Shown here: piece after piece, positions 54,523-64,000 of the stretch | Position numbering within the stretch: the first letter of the stretch is position 1 | Layout of the letters: each line of letters begins with the position of its first letter | Source of the DNA: an uncultured Clostridia bacterium | GTDB taxonomy: Bacteria > Bacillota > Clostridia > Peptostreptococcales > Anaerovoracaceae | Direction: 5' to 3' | Length of the DNA: 64,000 nt | Assembly (NCBI GenBank): GCA_934234035.1 | Contig: CAKQHH010000008.1 | Coordinates: forward strand, 1-64,000 | Notes under the pieces: model-generated | Seen by the model: the letters and a program-made list of their open reading frames with translations, nothing else | Told to the model about the DNA's origin: nothing | Database searches by the model: none | Translations under genes and position numbers: made by a program

Positions 54523-56664
54523 CTACTTTTCTTCCGTTTCGTTATCCTTCTCTTCAGAATCGCATTCGGAACTGCGTTCAATTTCGTGAGTTTCTTCCCG
54601 GGATGAATTCTCATCCTTGGCCTTCATCGCCTCCGCTGCCTCGCCGGCTTTCAAAAGCGCCTTCAGAATTTCTTCTTTGGCCGGGGTCATCTCTTCCTCG
54701 GATCCCATAATGGACTGCTTTAATTCTTCCATGCGGGCTTCTTCCGCGGCCTTCCGCTCCGCTTCCAGGCGAGCGCTTTCTTCCGCTTCTGCAGCATTCC
54801 GCTTCTCTTTTTCTTCTTCTTCCGCCTTTACCTGAGCTTGCAGCTCTTCCGGTGTAACGGTTCCGTCATACAGTGCTTCGAACTGGGTTCCATCCAAGGT
54901 CTCTACCAGAAGCAGAGCCTGTGCTACCCTTTCCAAAGCATCATCGTGCTCCTGCAAAATCCGAATGGTTTCCGCATAGCTGTCTTCCAGAATGGAGCGG
55001 ATTTCCATATCGATTTCCGATGCGATGGTTTCCGAATAATTCTGGCGGGTGGAGAAATCCTTACCCAGGAACACTTCTCCGCCGGAGTTGAAGCTTACCG
55101 GTCCCAGCTTCTCGCTGAATCCGTATTCCGTAATCATGGAACGAGCAATCTGAGTCGCACGCTCCAGGTCGTTGCTGGCTCCGGTGCTGATGTCATCCAG
55201 CTTCAGCTGCTCCGCCACACGGCCGCCCAGCAGATGCTTGATGGAGTTCAGCATATTGCCCTTGGTCTCAAAGAACTGATCCTTCTCCGGCAGAGACATG
55301 GTGAATCCACCGGCCATACCTCTCGGAATGATGGTAATCTGATGCACCGGATCCGACTTCGGCAGGGACTTCATCACTACCGCATGTCCGGCTTCGTGGT
55401 ATGCGGTCAGCTTCCGTTCCTCCTCGGAAATCACTCGAGACTTCTTCTGCGGCCCCGCAATGACCTTTGTGGTTGCTTCTTCGATTTCATCCATACGAAT
55501 CTTGGTGCCGTTGCGGCGTGCGGTCAGCAGCGCTGCCTCATTTACCAGATTCTCGATATCCGCCGGAGAGAATCCCGGTGTTCTCTTTGCCAGAACTTCC
55601 AGAGATACGTCCTCTGCCAGCGGTTTATTCTTTGTATGTACTTTGAAAATTTCTTCTCTCGCCTTTACATCCGGCATACCGATGACAATCTGGCGATCGA
55701 ATCGGCCCGGTCTCAGCAGCGCCGGGTCCAGAACATCCGGACGGTTGGTGGCTGCCAGGATGATAATTCCGGCATTTTCGTCAAATCCGTCCATCTCCAC
55801 CAGAAGCTGGTTCAGGGTCTGTTCTCTTTCGTCGTTTCCGCCGCCCAGGCCGGCACCTCTCTTCCGTCCTACGGCATCGATTTCATCGATAAAAATAATG
55901 CACGGTGCATTCTTCTTTGCCTGCTCGAAGAGGTCACGAACACGGGAAGCACCCACACCGACGAACATCTCCACGAAATCCGAACCGGAAATCGTAAAGA
56001 ACGGTACGCCCGCTTCACCTGCAGTGGCCTTGGAAATGTAGGTTTTACCGGTACCCGGATTACCCACCATCAGCACACCTTTCGGAATCCGCGCTCCCAA
56101 CTGGGAATATTTCCCCGGATTCCGAAGGAAGTCTACGATTTCCTGAAGCTCTTCCTTTTCCTCCTTGAGGCCGGCTACATCCTTAAAGGTGATGCTCTTT
56201 CCGTTATCCTTATACAGTTTCGCCCGATTCTTTCCGAACTGGAAGGCCTTGTTATTCCCGCCCTGGCTCATCATAAAGTAGAACAGGAAAATCAGCGCCA
56301 CCACCATGATAATCGTCGGCAGAAGCGAGAAGAAGTTCACGCTGCTTTCCGGCGGATCGCTTTCCAGCGTAATCTGGTGTTTCTCCAGCATGGAATTGAT
56401 GTAATGCTCTTCCACCCAGCTGATTTCCACCACCGAAGGCGCATAGGCAAATTCCACGTTGCCGTTCTTCTTCGTTCCGCTAAGCTTCCGATCTGTAATG
56501 TTCAAAGATTCATATTTCTTACCGTCCAACTGTTCCACGAACTGGGAGAATTTAATCTCCTTCGTCGAAGCAGGGTTATCCATTCCCCGGTACAGGTAGG
56601 CTGCACCCAAAACAATCATGAAGATAAGTAAATAAATACCGAAGTTCTTGCTTGCTCGTTTCAA
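54523..56664 (-). CDS. ftsH: ATP-dependent membrane protease FtsH
   Basis: 713 residues. Two membrane helices (about 9-25 and 113-132) flank an outer domain. The AAA+ module has Walker A GNPGTGKT (201-208; usually GPPGTGKT), Walker [13 protein letters not shown] and second-region [18 protein letters not shown]. The zinc protease motif is YHEAGHAVV at about 425. A long Glu/Arg-rich tail extends beyond about 610. The start codon is TTG, with AAAGGGA upstream. FtsH degrades membrane and regulatory proteins. Confidence 0.97.
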   Translation of the reverse strand: MKRASKNFGIYLLIFMIVLGAAYLYRGMDNPASTKEIKFSQFVEQLDGKKYESLNITDRKLSGTKKNGNVEFAYAPSVVEISWVEEHYINSMLEKHQITLESDPPESSVNFFSLLPTIIMVVALIFLFYFMMSQGGNNKAFQFGKNRAKLYKDNGKSITFKDVAGLKEEKEELQEIVDFLRNPGKYSQLGARIPKGVLMVGNPGTGKTYISKATAGEAGVPFFTISGSDFVEMFVGVGASRVRDLFEQAKKNAPCIIFIDEIDAVGRKRGAGLGGGNDEREQTLNQLLVEMDGFDENAGIIILAATNRPDVLDPALLRPGRFDRQIVIGMPDVKAREEIFKVHTKNKPLAEDVSLEVLAKRTPGFSPADIENLVNEAALLTARRNGTKIRMDEIEEATTKVIAGPQKKSRVISEEERKLTAYHEAGHAVVMKSLPKSDPVHQITIIPRGMAGGFTMSLPEKDQFFETKGNMLNSIKHLLGGRVAEQLKLDDISTGASNDLERATQIARSMITEYGFSEKLGPVSFNSGGEVFLGKDFSTRQNYSETIASEIDMEIRSILEDSYAETIRILQEHDDALERVAQALLLVETLDGTQFEALYDGTVTPEELQAQVKAEEEEKEKRNAAEAEESARLEAERKAAEEARMEELKQSIMGSEEEMTPAKEEILKALLKAGEAAEAMKAKDENSSREETHEIERSSECDSEEKDNETEEK

Positions 56665-56726
56665 TTTAATGATTCCCTTTCTATCGATAACAATAAAATT
56701 TGTTTATTTACACAAACTGCTAGGTT

Positions 56727-56755
56727 ATTCTATCATAGGCAATCGGTGATTTCAA
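56727..56755 (-). promoter_or_regulatory. Sigma-A promoter of ftsH
   Basis: Leftward -35 TTGAAA (56750-56755), 17-base spacer, -10 TAGAAT (56727-56732); it overlaps the 3' end of tilS. Confidence 0.75.
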
Positions 56756-58181
56756 GAAATAAAAACGCTTTTGACCCTTCCTCAATCTGATACTTTTGTG
56801 AAATCCTTCCTTTTTTCCGTTCCACTTCATTTGGGATTCCGGAATCCGGAAGAATCCAAAGTATTTCTCCACCGATTGCGATCATCTCCAGCCGGTCCCG
56901 AAACTCCTTTGGGATTTTTCGGTCCACCATGTAATCCTGGATTTTCTTGTGCTTTCCCCCGGCGATACCGATTCGGTCTCCGGCCTTTCGGGTTCGCAGC
57001 ATCAGCTTTTTTTCCGGATCCGGATATTCCCGGCAAAGCTTATCGTAGTCCAGCACTGCACACGGCATCGATTCCTTCCGGGCATTTCGGACGTCTTCGA
57101 AGGCCGCGGAGTCTTTTTTTAGGACCTTCACCCGAAAGTGATGCCGCACTTCCGTTGCACGCCCGTCGTCCGGTGCCGTTTTTCGGAACACCAGCTTCTC
57201 GTAGCGGCGCTCCGCCCGCCAGCCACCGGGCAGATTCACAGAGGCGGAAGGATTCTCCGACTGCAAGATGTTCAGGACGTTCTCCACGATGGTGTACCGA
57301 AGGTTTTCGTCACCGCTGCATTCCCGAATCACTTGAGCCACCACCCGACGGGCCATCGCCGGATGCAGCGCCCGAATCCCGGCCGCGTCCAGAATCTGTT
57401 CGCCCTTCGGCGTTTCCCGCTGAAGCGCGGCGAGAGCGGTGCGGGTCTGCTCTTCCATGTAATCCTCTTCCGGGGCGGCGATGTTCGCCAGGCTTTGCAG
57501 CGCCTCTTTGACCTCAGGGTTAAAATATTTCTCCAGATAGGGGATCAGCTCCCGGCGAATTCGGTTCCGGGTATACTCCACGCTATCGTTGCTTTCGTCG
57601 TAGTTGGGGCGAAGCGCGTGCTCAGCCACATAGTCTTCAATTTCCTTTCGGGAGGTGGACAGCAGCGGGCGGACGATGGTGTATCCCTTCTCATCCGACC
57701 GAGCGGACGGGATTCCCGCCAGTCCTCGGATTCCGGTACCTCGCACGATGCGCTGCAGCAGGGTTTCGCACTGATCGTCTCCGTTGTGGGCCAGGGCGAT
57801 GCGGATGCGTTCCTTCGGAATCCCTTCCCGCAGAAGCTCCTCCGCCACTTCATCGAAAATCCGGTACCGCGCCGTTCGTCCCGCCTCTTCCAAAGAGCAT
57901 TTCTGCTCCCGGGCAATGCTTCGGCAGTCGATGCGGCGAACCCGACAGGGCAGATTCCATTCTCGGCAGATTTCCGCCGCATGGCGCTCTTCCCCATCGG
58001 CGTTCTCCCGCAATTGATGGTTCACGTGAACGGGAACGATATTCAGATTTTCCGGAGATTCCAGCTCTTTCAAAATATGAAGCAATGTCAGAGAGTCCGG
58101 TCCCCCGGACAATCCCAGAATCACCGTGCTGTTTTTCGGAATCATTCCGCCTTGCTGTACTCTTTTTACCAGTCCGTCCAT
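56733..58181 (-). CDS. tilS: tRNA(Ile)-lysidine synthetase
   Basis: 482 residues. TilS converts C34 of the minor tRNA-Ile to lysidine so that it reads AUA. The PP-loop is VILGLSGGPDSLTLLHIL (SGGPDS at 25-30), followed by VHVNHQLR and ALAHNGDDQCETLLQRIVRG. C-terminal TilS domains contain LMLRTRKAGDRIGIAGG and KKIQDYMVDRKIPKEFRD. The ftsH promoter lies at its 3' end. Confidence 0.96.
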   Translation of the reverse strand: MDGLVKRVQQGGMIPKNSTVILGLSGGPDSLTLLHILKELESPENLNIVPVHVNHQLRENADGEERHAAEICREWNLPCRVRRIDCRSIAREQKCSLEEAGRTARYRIFDEVAEELLREGIPKERIRIALAHNGDDQCETLLQRIVRGTGIRGLAGIPSARSDEKGYTIVRPLLSTSRKEIEDYVAEHALRPNYDESNDSVEYTRNRIRRELIPYLEKYFNPEVKEALQSLANIAAPEEDYMEEQTRTALAALQRETPKGEQILDAAGIRALHPAMARRVVAQVIRECSGDENLRYTIVENVLNILQSENPSASVNLPGGWRAERRYEKLVFRKTAPDDGRATEVRHHFRVKVLKKDSAAFEDVRNARKESMPCAVLDYDKLCREYPDPEKKLMLRTRKAGDRIGIAGGKHKKIQDYMVDRKIPKEFRDRLEMIAIGGEILWILPDSGIPNEVERKKGRISQKYQIEEGSKAFLFLEITDCL

Positions 58182-58199
58182 GGTCCTTTCGTCCCTTCG

Positions 58200-59045
58200 T
58201 TACTCTTGTTCGTCCTTTGGAATGTCGAAGAATCGGCAGCCGTTGGCGTAGAGAATTTCTTCCGCCGTTTCGTATTCCATATCTTTAATCAATGCAATTC
58301 GCCGAATGATGTGTTCGATATACGGCGACCGGTTCGGCCGTCCCCGGAAGGGTTCCGGTGTGAGATACGGTGCATCGGTTTCCGTCATGATAAATTGGAT
58401 AGGAACCTGCTTCGCCACTTCCACCGTTTTTCGGCCGTTCTTGAAGGTCACCGGTCCGCCGATGGAAATGGTGGCCCCCAAAGCCACGTATTCCTTGGCC
58501 AATTCCGCCGAGCCGGAGAAACAGTGGAGCTGCACCCGGGCATCCGGAACCGGCTGACCCTTTTCATCCGGTCGCATCGGGAAAGCCGCCTTTCGCTCTT
58601 CCGAAAACAAGCCTTCCTCTTTCAGTATGTCCAGCGTCAGCTGATTGGCATCCCGGGTGTGAATCATCACCGGCACCTGATGCCTCATGCCGATCCGAAG
58701 CTGCTTCCGGAACAACTCAATCTGTTCTTCCTTCGTGTCTTTGCCGTAATGGAAATCCAGTCCGATTTCTCCCAGCGCCTGCACCTTTCGATGGGCCAGC
58801 ATCTCTTCAATGCGCGCCAAATCTTCCTCCGTGTATTCCGCCGCATGCTCCGGGTGGATGCCCACCGCCGCATAGCACCAGGAATATTTTTCCGCATCTT
58901 CAATGGCCTTCCGGGAAGATGCCACCGAGTCGCCTGCGTCGATGATGATTCCCACATCCGATGCGGCGATTTCTTCCGCTCGCTGCGTCCGCTCTTCCTC
59001 GTCAAAACCCTCAAAATTCAAATGTGTATGTGCGTCGAATATCAT
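58200..59045 (-). CDS. tatD: TatD family metal-dependent hydrolase
   Basis: About 281 residues from the ATG at 59045, which has GAGGAG upstream and begins with the family N-terminus MIFDAHTHLNFEGFDEE. Further metal-ligand motifs are AALGEIGLDFHYG-like ALGEIGLDFHYG, VMIHTRDANQLTLDIL, LHCFSGSAELAKEY and TETDAPYLTPEPFRG. TatD enzymes are 3'-5' deoxyribonucleases and D-aminoacyl-tRNA or peptide-related hydrolases; the exact role is not settled. It follows metG after a terminator. Confidence 0.93.
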   Translation of the reverse strand: MIFDAHTHLNFEGFDEEERTQRAEEIAASDVGIIIDAGDSVASSRKAIEDAEKYSWCYAAVGIHPEHAAEYTEEDLARIEEMLAHRKVQALGEIGLDFHYGKDTKEEQIELFRKQLRIGMRHQVPVMIHTRDANQLTLDILKEEGLFSEERKAAFPMRPDEKGQPVPDARVQLHCFSGSAELAKEYVALGATISIGGPVTFKNGRKTVEVAKQVPIQFIMTETDAPYLTPEPFRGRPNRSPYIEHIIRRIALIKDMEYETAEEILYANGCRFFDIPKDEQE

Positions 59046-59069
59046 GTTTCTCCTCAAGTTGAAAAAAAT

Positions 59070-59098
59070 GGGTCTCGAGATGCATGCTCTCAAGACCC
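59070..59098 (-). terminator. Terminator between metG and tatD
   Basis: Leftward GGGTCTTGAGA/TCTCGAGACCC stem followed by ATTTTTTT. Confidence 0.88.
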
Positions 59099-59119
59099 GT
59101 TCTCTCTGTTATGCGATAT

Positions 59120-60715
59120 CTATTTCTTGTTCTTCGTAGCAACCTTTTCCTGACGAATTTGAGACAGTGCTTCCAATTCCTTCTCGATATCGAGACGCGG
59201 GAAAAGAACTTCTCCCTTCTGCACCTTGCAGCCGTCCATCTGATAGAAGGTAAAAGCATCCTCCCATTTTACTTCCACGTCCGCCAGTCCCAGCTGTTCT
59301 CTCATGCGCTCCGAGGTGGTGTGCATGTATGGGATAATCAGGATGGAAACGATTCTCAGTGCCTCTACCAGGTTCCGAAGAACGGTATCCAGCTCTGCCT
59401 TTCGCTCCGGATCCTTTGCCAGAATCCATGGGGTCTTCTCGTCGATGTACTTATTTGCTCTGCGAACGATCGCCCAGATTTCATCCAGCGCCATGTTGAA
59501 CTGGAAGGTATCCATCTTATCTTCCACCCGGTTGCCGGCGGTTGTTGCCAATTCCTGCAGCTCTTCGTCAATTTCATCCTTCGTCGTTGCTTCCGGAACC
59601 ACACCATCGTTGTACTTCATAATCATGGATACGGTTCTGGACAGCAAGTTCCCCAGGTCATTAGCCAGGTCGTAGTTGAGGCGCTTCAGCATAATCTCGT
59701 TGGTGTAGACGCCGTCCTGACCGAAGGTATACTCTCTCAGCAGGAAGTACTTCAGCGCATCAATGCCATACCGGTCGATGAGGATTTCCGGATCCACCAC
59801 ATTGCCCTTGGACTTGGACATCTTTCCGCCGTCAATCAGCAGCCATCCGTGTCCCAGCACCTGCTTCGGCAGCGGCTCCTTCAGGGACATGAGCATTGCC
59901 GGCCAAATGACGGAGTGGAAACGCACGATTTCTTTGCCCACCAGGTGGACATCCACCGGCCAGTACTTCTTGTACAGTTCATCGTCTTCCGAATATCCCA
60001 GTGCGGTGATGTAGTTGGACAGCGCATCCAGCCATACGTAGATGACGTGTTCTTCATCAATCGGAACCGGGATTCCCCAGTCAAAGGTGGAACGGGAAAT
60101 GCAAAGATCTTCCAGACCCTGCTCCACAAAGGAAATCATTTCGTTTCTGCGGGCTTCCGGCTGCAGAAAATCCGGGTTGTTCCGGAAATTATCCAGCAGC
60201 GCGTCGCTGTACTTGGACAGACGGAAGAAGTACGCATCTTCGCTCATCTTCTTCACTTCACGGCCGCAGTCCGGGCACTTGCCGTCTACCAGCTGAGATT
60301 CCGGCCAGTAGGATTCACACGGAGTGCAATACCAGCCTTCGTACTTGCCCTTGTAGATATCTCCGTTCTCATACATCTTCATGAAGATGTTCTGTACTCT
60401 CTTGATATGACGCGGCTCCGTGGTCCGAATGAAATCGTCATAGCTGATTTCCATCTTGTCCCACAGTCTCAGAATGGTCTCCACCACACCGTCTACGTAT
60501 TCTTTCGGTGTAACCTGCGCTTCTTCCGCACATTTCTCAATCTTCTGTCCGTGCTCATCCGTTCCGGTGAGGAAGCGCACATCGTATCCGCTGAGTCTCT
60601 TGAACCGAGCCATGGCATCCGCCATTACGGTGCAGTAGGTGTGTCCGATGTGCAGTTTCGCACTTGGATAATAAATTGGTGTAGTAATATAATATGTTCC
60701 CTTGTATTCCGACAT
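59120..60715 (-). CDS. metG: Methionyl-tRNA synthetase
   Basis: 531 residues. The HIGH motif is [20 protein letters not shown], the zinc/knuckle cysteines are CTPCESYW and [10 protein letters not shown], and the KMSKS motif is [15 protein letters not shown]. The protein ends shortly after the anticodon-binding helices and lacks the C-terminal EMAP/Trbp-like tRNA-binding domain found in longer MetG forms such as that of B. subtilis. It is 35 bases downstream of the small membrane protein gene and is likely co-transcribed with it. Confidence 0.97.
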   Translation of the reverse strand: MSEYKGTYYITTPIYYPSAKLHIGHTYCTVMADAMARFKRLSGYDVRFLTGTDEHGQKIEKCAEEAQVTPKEYVDGVVETILRLWDKMEISYDDFIRTTEPRHIKRVQNIFMKMYENGDIYKGKYEGWYCTPCESYWPESQLVDGKCPDCGREVKKMSEDAYFFRLSKYSDALLDNFRNNPDFLQPEARRNEMISFVEQGLEDLCISRSTFDWGIPVPIDEEHVIYVWLDALSNYITALGYSEDDELYKKYWPVDVHLVGKEIVRFHSVIWPAMLMSLKEPLPKQVLGHGWLLIDGGKMSKSKGNVVDPEILIDRYGIDALKYFLLREYTFGQDGVYTNEIMLKRLNYDLANDLGNLLSRTVSMIMKYNDGVVPEATTKDEIDEELQELATTAGNRVEDKMDTFQFNMALDEIWAIVRRANKYIDEKTPWILAKDPERKAELDTVLRNLVEALRIVSILIIPYMHTTSERMREQLGLADVEVKWEDAFTFYQMDGCKVQKGEVLFPRLDIEKELEALSQIRQEKVATKNKK

Positions 60716-60750
60716 TTCCCTTAACCTTTCTATGCTATTGTTTTTGGCGA

Positions 60751-60996
60751 TTAGTCGATGATGTAATCGTCATCCTCTTCGCCCCAGTCCACATCCGACC
60801 AGTCATCTTCCAGGAAGATTTCGTCAAAAATCTTTTTGGTGGTAACAACCAGAAGTGCACCTGCCAGCATGCTGACACCGGCAATCCGCATTCCCAGCTT
60901 CGCCGCTTTCTTCCGTCTCATTGCTTTTGCAGCCGCAATGTCCTGCTCCGCCATGATTTCTCTCATCTTCGCTGTATCTCTTTTCTTCAAGGTCAT
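60751..60996 (-). CDS. Small single-helix membrane protein with acidic tail, upstream of metG
   Basis: 81 residues. A basic N-terminus ([15 protein letters not shown], then [10 protein letters not shown]) precedes a hydrophobic helix at about 34-48 ([20 protein letters not shown]), then [10 protein letters not shown] and an extremely acidic tail rich in Asp, Glu and Trp. The start has AAAGGAGG and a consensus-like promoter, so it is a real gene. It is not recognised, but it resembles the 64-residue protein at 10818-11012 in layout and in the KK-x-x-D-x-[FI]-x-[EA]-[ED]-D motif. Confidence 0.65.
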   Translation of the reverse strand: MTLKKRDTAKMREIMAEQDIAAAKAMRRKKAAKLGMRIAGVSMLAGALLVVTTKKIFDEIFLEDDWSDVDWGEEDDDYIID

Positions 60997-61046
60997 GATG
61001 TACCTCCTTTATGTCACTACTTTTCTGTAGATAAAAACTTAGCTTC

Positions 61047-61075
61047 ATTATACCCAATATGAACCATTTATTCAA
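61047..61075 (-). promoter_or_regulatory. Sigma-A promoter of the small protein-metG unit
   Basis: Leftward -35 TTGAAT (61070-61075), 17-base spacer, -10 TATAAT (61047-61052). No T-box or other leader structure fits between it and the genes. Confidence 0.8.
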
Positions 61076-61113
61076 GGTTTGAACCTGCGGATTTCTATCT
61101 ACAACATTAAAAA

Positions 61114-61135
61114 GGAGCTGCGATTTCGCAGCTCC
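61114..61135 (-). terminator. Terminator of the pepD gene pair
   Basis: GGAGCTGCG/CGCAGCTCC stem with a four-base loop, followed leftward by TTTTTAAT. Confidence 0.92.
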
Positions 61136-61153
61136 CACATTAACGAATAATCT

Positions 61154-62614
61154 CTACAAGCGCTTCAGGACCTCCTGCAGCAGCTTCCAGTACTTCTGTG
61201 TGGAGGAAATGCTGAACCACTCTCCCGGCTTGTGCAGCTCCTTTGTTTCCGGTCCGATGGAAATCATATCCACCTTCCGGCCCATATTCTGTGCGATGAT
61301 CCCGCACTCCAGTCCGATGTGACACGGAACGCCAATGGCCTCTTCATCAAAGAGATCCCGATACACGTCGATGAACAGCTTCCGAATCGCACTGTCCGGT
61401 TCATACGGCCATTCCAGACAGTCGTAATCCTTGTGGCTGCTTCCGCCCACATTTCGTGCCAGTCGGTCGATATTCAGCACCATAGTTTGATAGATGCTCT
61501 CTAAAGAGCTCCGAGTAACAAAGACGAAGGTCACCTTCTCTTCGTCCGTGATGACGCATCCCAGGTTGTTGGAAGATTCCACCACGCCCTCTACATCCGG
61601 GAACATCCGCAAAATTCCATTTTCGCAGAATACCCCAAAATCAATTACGCCATCCAAGGTCTTCCGGACGAACACCTTGGAAACCGCTTCCTCATAAGGC
61701 TCGAAGATTACGGTAATGCCCGGATCGCTCACCCGGTACTCCGCCTTGTAGATATCGTAATATTTTTTTACTTCTTCCCGAAAAGTCTCCAGATTCTCGG
61801 ACGGAATCATCAGAATGGCTTCCGCTTCCCGCGGGATGGCATTCCCCGCCATTCCTCCTCGAACGTTCGCTACCTCATAATCCCCTTTTCGCTCCAGGGC
61901 ATCCAGCATCCGGAACAGAAGTTTATTGGCATTTCCCCGAACGCGGTGAATATCTCCGCCGGAGTGGCCTCCCAGAAGTCCGTCGATGCACAGGCGATAC
62001 GGCACCGAGCCCTCCGCCGGCGACGTCCACACAATCGGGATATCCGCGCTGACGGTTGGGCCTCCCGCACTTCCCACGGTGAAAACCCCTTCCGTCCCGG
62101 AATCCGTATTGATAAAGTATTCTCCTTTTAGCTGAGTCGCATCGAACTTTTCCGCACCGGTCAATCCCAGCTCTTCGTCCACCGTCACCAGCACCTCCAG
62201 CGGCGGATGCGGCGCATCTTCCAATGTCAGAAGCGCCAAGGAAAGTGCCAGTCCCAGACCGTTGTCCGCTCCCAGCGTGGTTTCCTTCGCTGTGATTTTG
62301 TCCCCCTCTACCGTAATCTGAATCGGATCCTTCATGAAATCGTGATTGGAACCCGGTACCTTCTCGCACACCATATCCATGTGCGACTGCAAAATCACTG
62401 CCGGATGATCTTCCTTTCCCGGCGTGCCCGGCTTACGAATCAGGACATTCCCCATCTCGTCCTGCACGCTGTCCAGGTGATACCGCTCCGCAAAATTCAC
62501 CAACCACTTGCTAATCTCCTCTTCGTGTCTGGATGCTCTTGGGACCTTGCTGATTTCCTCGAAAATCTCAAGTACCGCCTCCGGCTCCAATCCCTTCGGA
62601 ATCATTCGTTCCAT
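61154..62614 (-). CDS. pepD: Aminoacyl-histidine dipeptidase (PepD type), copy 1
   Basis: 486 residues, M20 family. PepD-type enzymes hydrolyse dipeptides such as beta-Ala-His and other Xaa-His substrates in the cytosol. Metal and catalytic motifs are VILQSHMDMVCEK, LGADNGLGLALSLA and VTVDEELGLTGAEKFD, with GLLGGHSGGDIHR in the lid. C-terminal VPCHIGLECGIIAQNMG and SIGPETKELHKPGEW are typical. A strong AAGGAGG site precedes the ATG. It follows a closely similar gene by 27 bases. Confidence 0.93.
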   Translation of the reverse strand: MERMIPKGLEPEAVLEIFEEISKVPRASRHEEEISKWLVNFAERYHLDSVQDEMGNVLIRKPGTPGKEDHPAVILQSHMDMVCEKVPGSNHDFMKDPIQITVEGDKITAKETTLGADNGLGLALSLALLTLEDAPHPPLEVLVTVDEELGLTGAEKFDATQLKGEYFINTDSGTEGVFTVGSAGGPTVSADIPIVWTSPAEGSVPYRLCIDGLLGGHSGGDIHRVRGNANKLLFRMLDALERKGDYEVANVRGGMAGNAIPREAEAILMIPSENLETFREEVKKYYDIYKAEYRVSDPGITVIFEPYEEAVSKVFVRKTLDGVIDFGVFCENGILRMFPDVEGVVESSNNLGCVITDEEKVTFVFVTRSSLESIYQTMVLNIDRLARNVGGSSHKDYDCLEWPYEPDSAIRKLFIDVYRDLFDEEAIGVPCHIGLECGIIAQNMGRKVDMISIGPETKELHKPGEWFSISSTQKYWKLLQEVLKRL

Positions 62615-62641
62615 ACGCCAACCTCCTTCAATTATTCATTT

Positions 62642-64000
62642 CTACAAGCGCTTTAGAACCTCCTGCAGCAGCTTCCAATATCGCTGCGTGGAAGAGATGC
62701 TGAACCATTCTCCCGGTTTGTGCAGCTCCTTGGTTTCCGGTCCGATAGAAATCATATCCACCTTTCGGCCCATGTTCTTTGCGATGATGCCGCACTCCAG
62801 ACCGGTGTGCACCGGAATGCCCTTCGCCTCTTTGTGGAAGAGTTCCTGATATACTTCAACGAAAAGATTCCGGATTTCACTTTCCGGTTCGTACGTCCAT
62901 TCCAGACAGTCGTAATCCTTGTGGCTGCTTCCCCCGGCATTTCTTGCCAGACGGTCAATGTTCAGCACCATCGTTTGATACATGCTTTCCAAGAAGCTTC
63001 GTGTGACGAAGACGAACGTCACCTTTTCATCATCCGTGGTCACGCACCCCAGGTTATTGGAGGATTCCACTACGCCCTCCACATTCGGGCACATCCGAAG
63101 GATTCCGTTCTCACAGAATACACCGAAATCGATCACGCGATCCATCGCTTCCTTGGTAAATACCTCAGAAACCTCTTCTTCCCACGGCTCGAATGTAACG
63201 GTGAGATCCGGATCGCCCACCCGATACTCCTTTTTATAGATACCGTAATATCTTTCCACCTCATCCAGGAAAGTCTGCTTATCCTTTGCCGGAATCATCA
63301 CCACCGCTTCGGCGGAACGCGGAATGGCATTGCCTGCCATTCCTCCCTGAACGGAAACCAATTCCATATCGCCCTTCCGCTCCAGTGCATCCAGGAGACG
63401 GAACAGCAGCTTGTTGGCATTGCCCCGGTGGCGGTGAATGTCTTCTCCGGAGTGTCCTCCCAGAAGTCCGTCAATGCTCAGGCGATACGCTTCCTGCTCC
63501 GCTTCCGGAGTCTTCCGAATTACCGGAATATCCGCACTGATGGTCGGACCGCCTGCACTTCCGGCCACAAAGATTCCCTCATCGGCGGAATCCATATTGA
63601 CAAAATAATCTCCGGTCAGCTGCGATGCATCGAATTCTTCCGCACCGGTGAGGCCGATTTCTTCATCTACGGTCACCAACACTTCCAGCGGCGGATGCGG
63701 TGCATCCTCCAAAGTGAGAATCGCCAGCGAAAGAGCCAATCCAATGCCGTTATCCGCACCCAGAGTGGTCTCCTTTGCCATAATCTTATCTCCCTCCACG
63801 GTAATCTGAATCGGGTCCTTCAGAAAATCGTGATCAGAATCCTTTGTCTTCTCACACACCATATCCATGTGGGACTGGAGAATCACGCCCGGATGATCTT
63901 CCTTTCCCGGCGTGCCGGCTTTGCGAATCAGGATATTTCCCTTCCTATCCTGAACGCTGCTCAAGTGATACTTCTCTGCAAAAGCCACCAGCCAATTGCT
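62642..64000 (-). CDS. pepD: Aminoacyl-histidine dipeptidase (PepD type), copy 2, cut by window edge
   Basis: At least 452 residues; the reading frame continues past position 64000, so the N-terminus (about 35 residues by comparison with copy 1) is missing and no start can be assigned. Motifs are the same as in copy 1: VILQSHMDMVCEK, LGADNGIGLALSLA, VTVDEEIGLTGAEEFD, GLLGGHSGEDIHR and VHTGLECGIIAKNMG. The two proteins are near-identical over long blocks, including the last 25 residues, which indicates a recent tandem duplication. Differences cluster in the lid and in the 190-215 region. Confidence 0.92.
   Translation of the reverse strand, partial: SNWLVAFAEKYHLSSVQDRKGNILIRKAGTPGKEDHPGVILQSHMDMVCEKTKDSDHDFLKDPIQITVEGDKIMAKETTLGADNGIGLALSLAILTLEDAPHPPLEVLVTVDEEIGLTGAEEFDASQLTGDYFVNMDSADEGIFVAGSAGGPTISADIPVIRKTPEAEQEAYRLSIDGLLGGHSGEDIHRHRGNANKLLFRLLDALERKGDMELVSVQGGMAGNAIPRSAEAVVMIPAKDKQTFLDEVERYYGIYKKEYRVGDPDLTVTFEPWEEEVSEVFTKEAMDRVIDFGVFCENGILRMCPNVEGVVESSNNLGCVTTDDEKVTFVFVTRSFLESMYQTMVLNIDRLARNAGGSSHKDYDCLEWTYEPESEIRNLFVEVYQELFHKEAKGIPVHTGLECGIIAKNMGRKVDMISIGPETKELHKPGEWFSISSTQRYWKLLQEVLKRL

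Noticed and set aside
60997..61153. Possible T-box leader before metG or its upstream small gene
   Set aside because: The distance from promoter to start codon is too short and no T-box core or specifier hairpin is visible; the hairpin at 61114-61135 is the terminator of the pepD genes.

Overview
The window looks like chromosomal DNA of an anaerobic, low-to-mid G+C Gram-positive bacterium of the Bacillota, most likely class Clostridia. The signs are a division/cell-wall cluster headed by mraZ, a PASTA penicillin-binding protein, Rex, a CIRCE-controlled groES-groEL operon, an oxygen-sensitive class III ribonucleotide reductase (nrdD-nrdG), a small 2[4Fe-4S] ferredoxin, ABC-F and MutS2 proteins and several M20 peptidases. 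The genus cannot be fixed from what is seen. I found no tRNA or rRNA gene, CRISPR array, prophage or transposase gene. At most a short palindromic repeat sits at the extreme left edge.

Layout. 1-2.4 kb: a YheO-type regulator, a small membrane protein and a YitT-family membrane protein, all leftward. 2.6-8.1 kb: the only long rightward block, with pepT and a HAD phosphatase, then a TPP riboswitch controlling thiM-thiE-thiD-cytX (thiamine precursor salvage and import). 8.2-13.9 kb (leftward): alpha/beta hydrolase, cardiolipin synthase, a small membrane protein, and nrdD-nrdG behind a promoter carrying tandem NrdR-like boxes. 14-23 kb: mnmM, a TPR protein, a radical-SAM-like protein with a damaged cluster motif, argS, a DUF523 protein, mutS2, zapA and an rRNA methyltransferase gene, running on into ftsZ. 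23-35.4 kb: the dcw cluster in the order mraZ-rsmH-ftsL-pbp-murF-mraY-murD-ftsW-murG-ftsQ-ftsZ, without murE, murC, murB or ftsA. 35.5-39.5 kb: acyl-ACP thioesterase, a catalytically degenerate SDR, a second YitT protein and a PurF paralogue that lacks the glutaminase nucleophile.

39.6-45.8 kb: groES-groEL, a P-loop protein with an Asp23-like C-terminus divergent from a ferredoxin gene, then rex, acpP and an ABC-F ATPase. 45.8-59 kb: the tRNA t6A genes tsaD, tsaB and tsaE with rimI, then pepV, an orphan amino-acid-type binding lipoprotein, dusB, coaX, a PucR-type regulator, ftsH, tilS and tatD. 59-64 kb: metG with a small membrane protein upstream, and a tandem pair of pepD-type dipeptidases, the second cut by the window edge.

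Most of the window is housekeeping: envelope synthesis and division, translation and tRNA modification, thiamine supply, dNTP supply and peptide use. The observations that go beyond this are several enzymes that keep their fold signature but have lost key catalytic residues (the radical-SAM-like protein, the PurF paralogue, the SDR, the Smr motif of MutS2), the P-loop/Asp23 fusion, a pair of matching small acidic-tailed membrane proteins, and clearly readable operators (NrdR, MraZ-type decamers, CIRCE, and an unassigned 20-bp palindrome).
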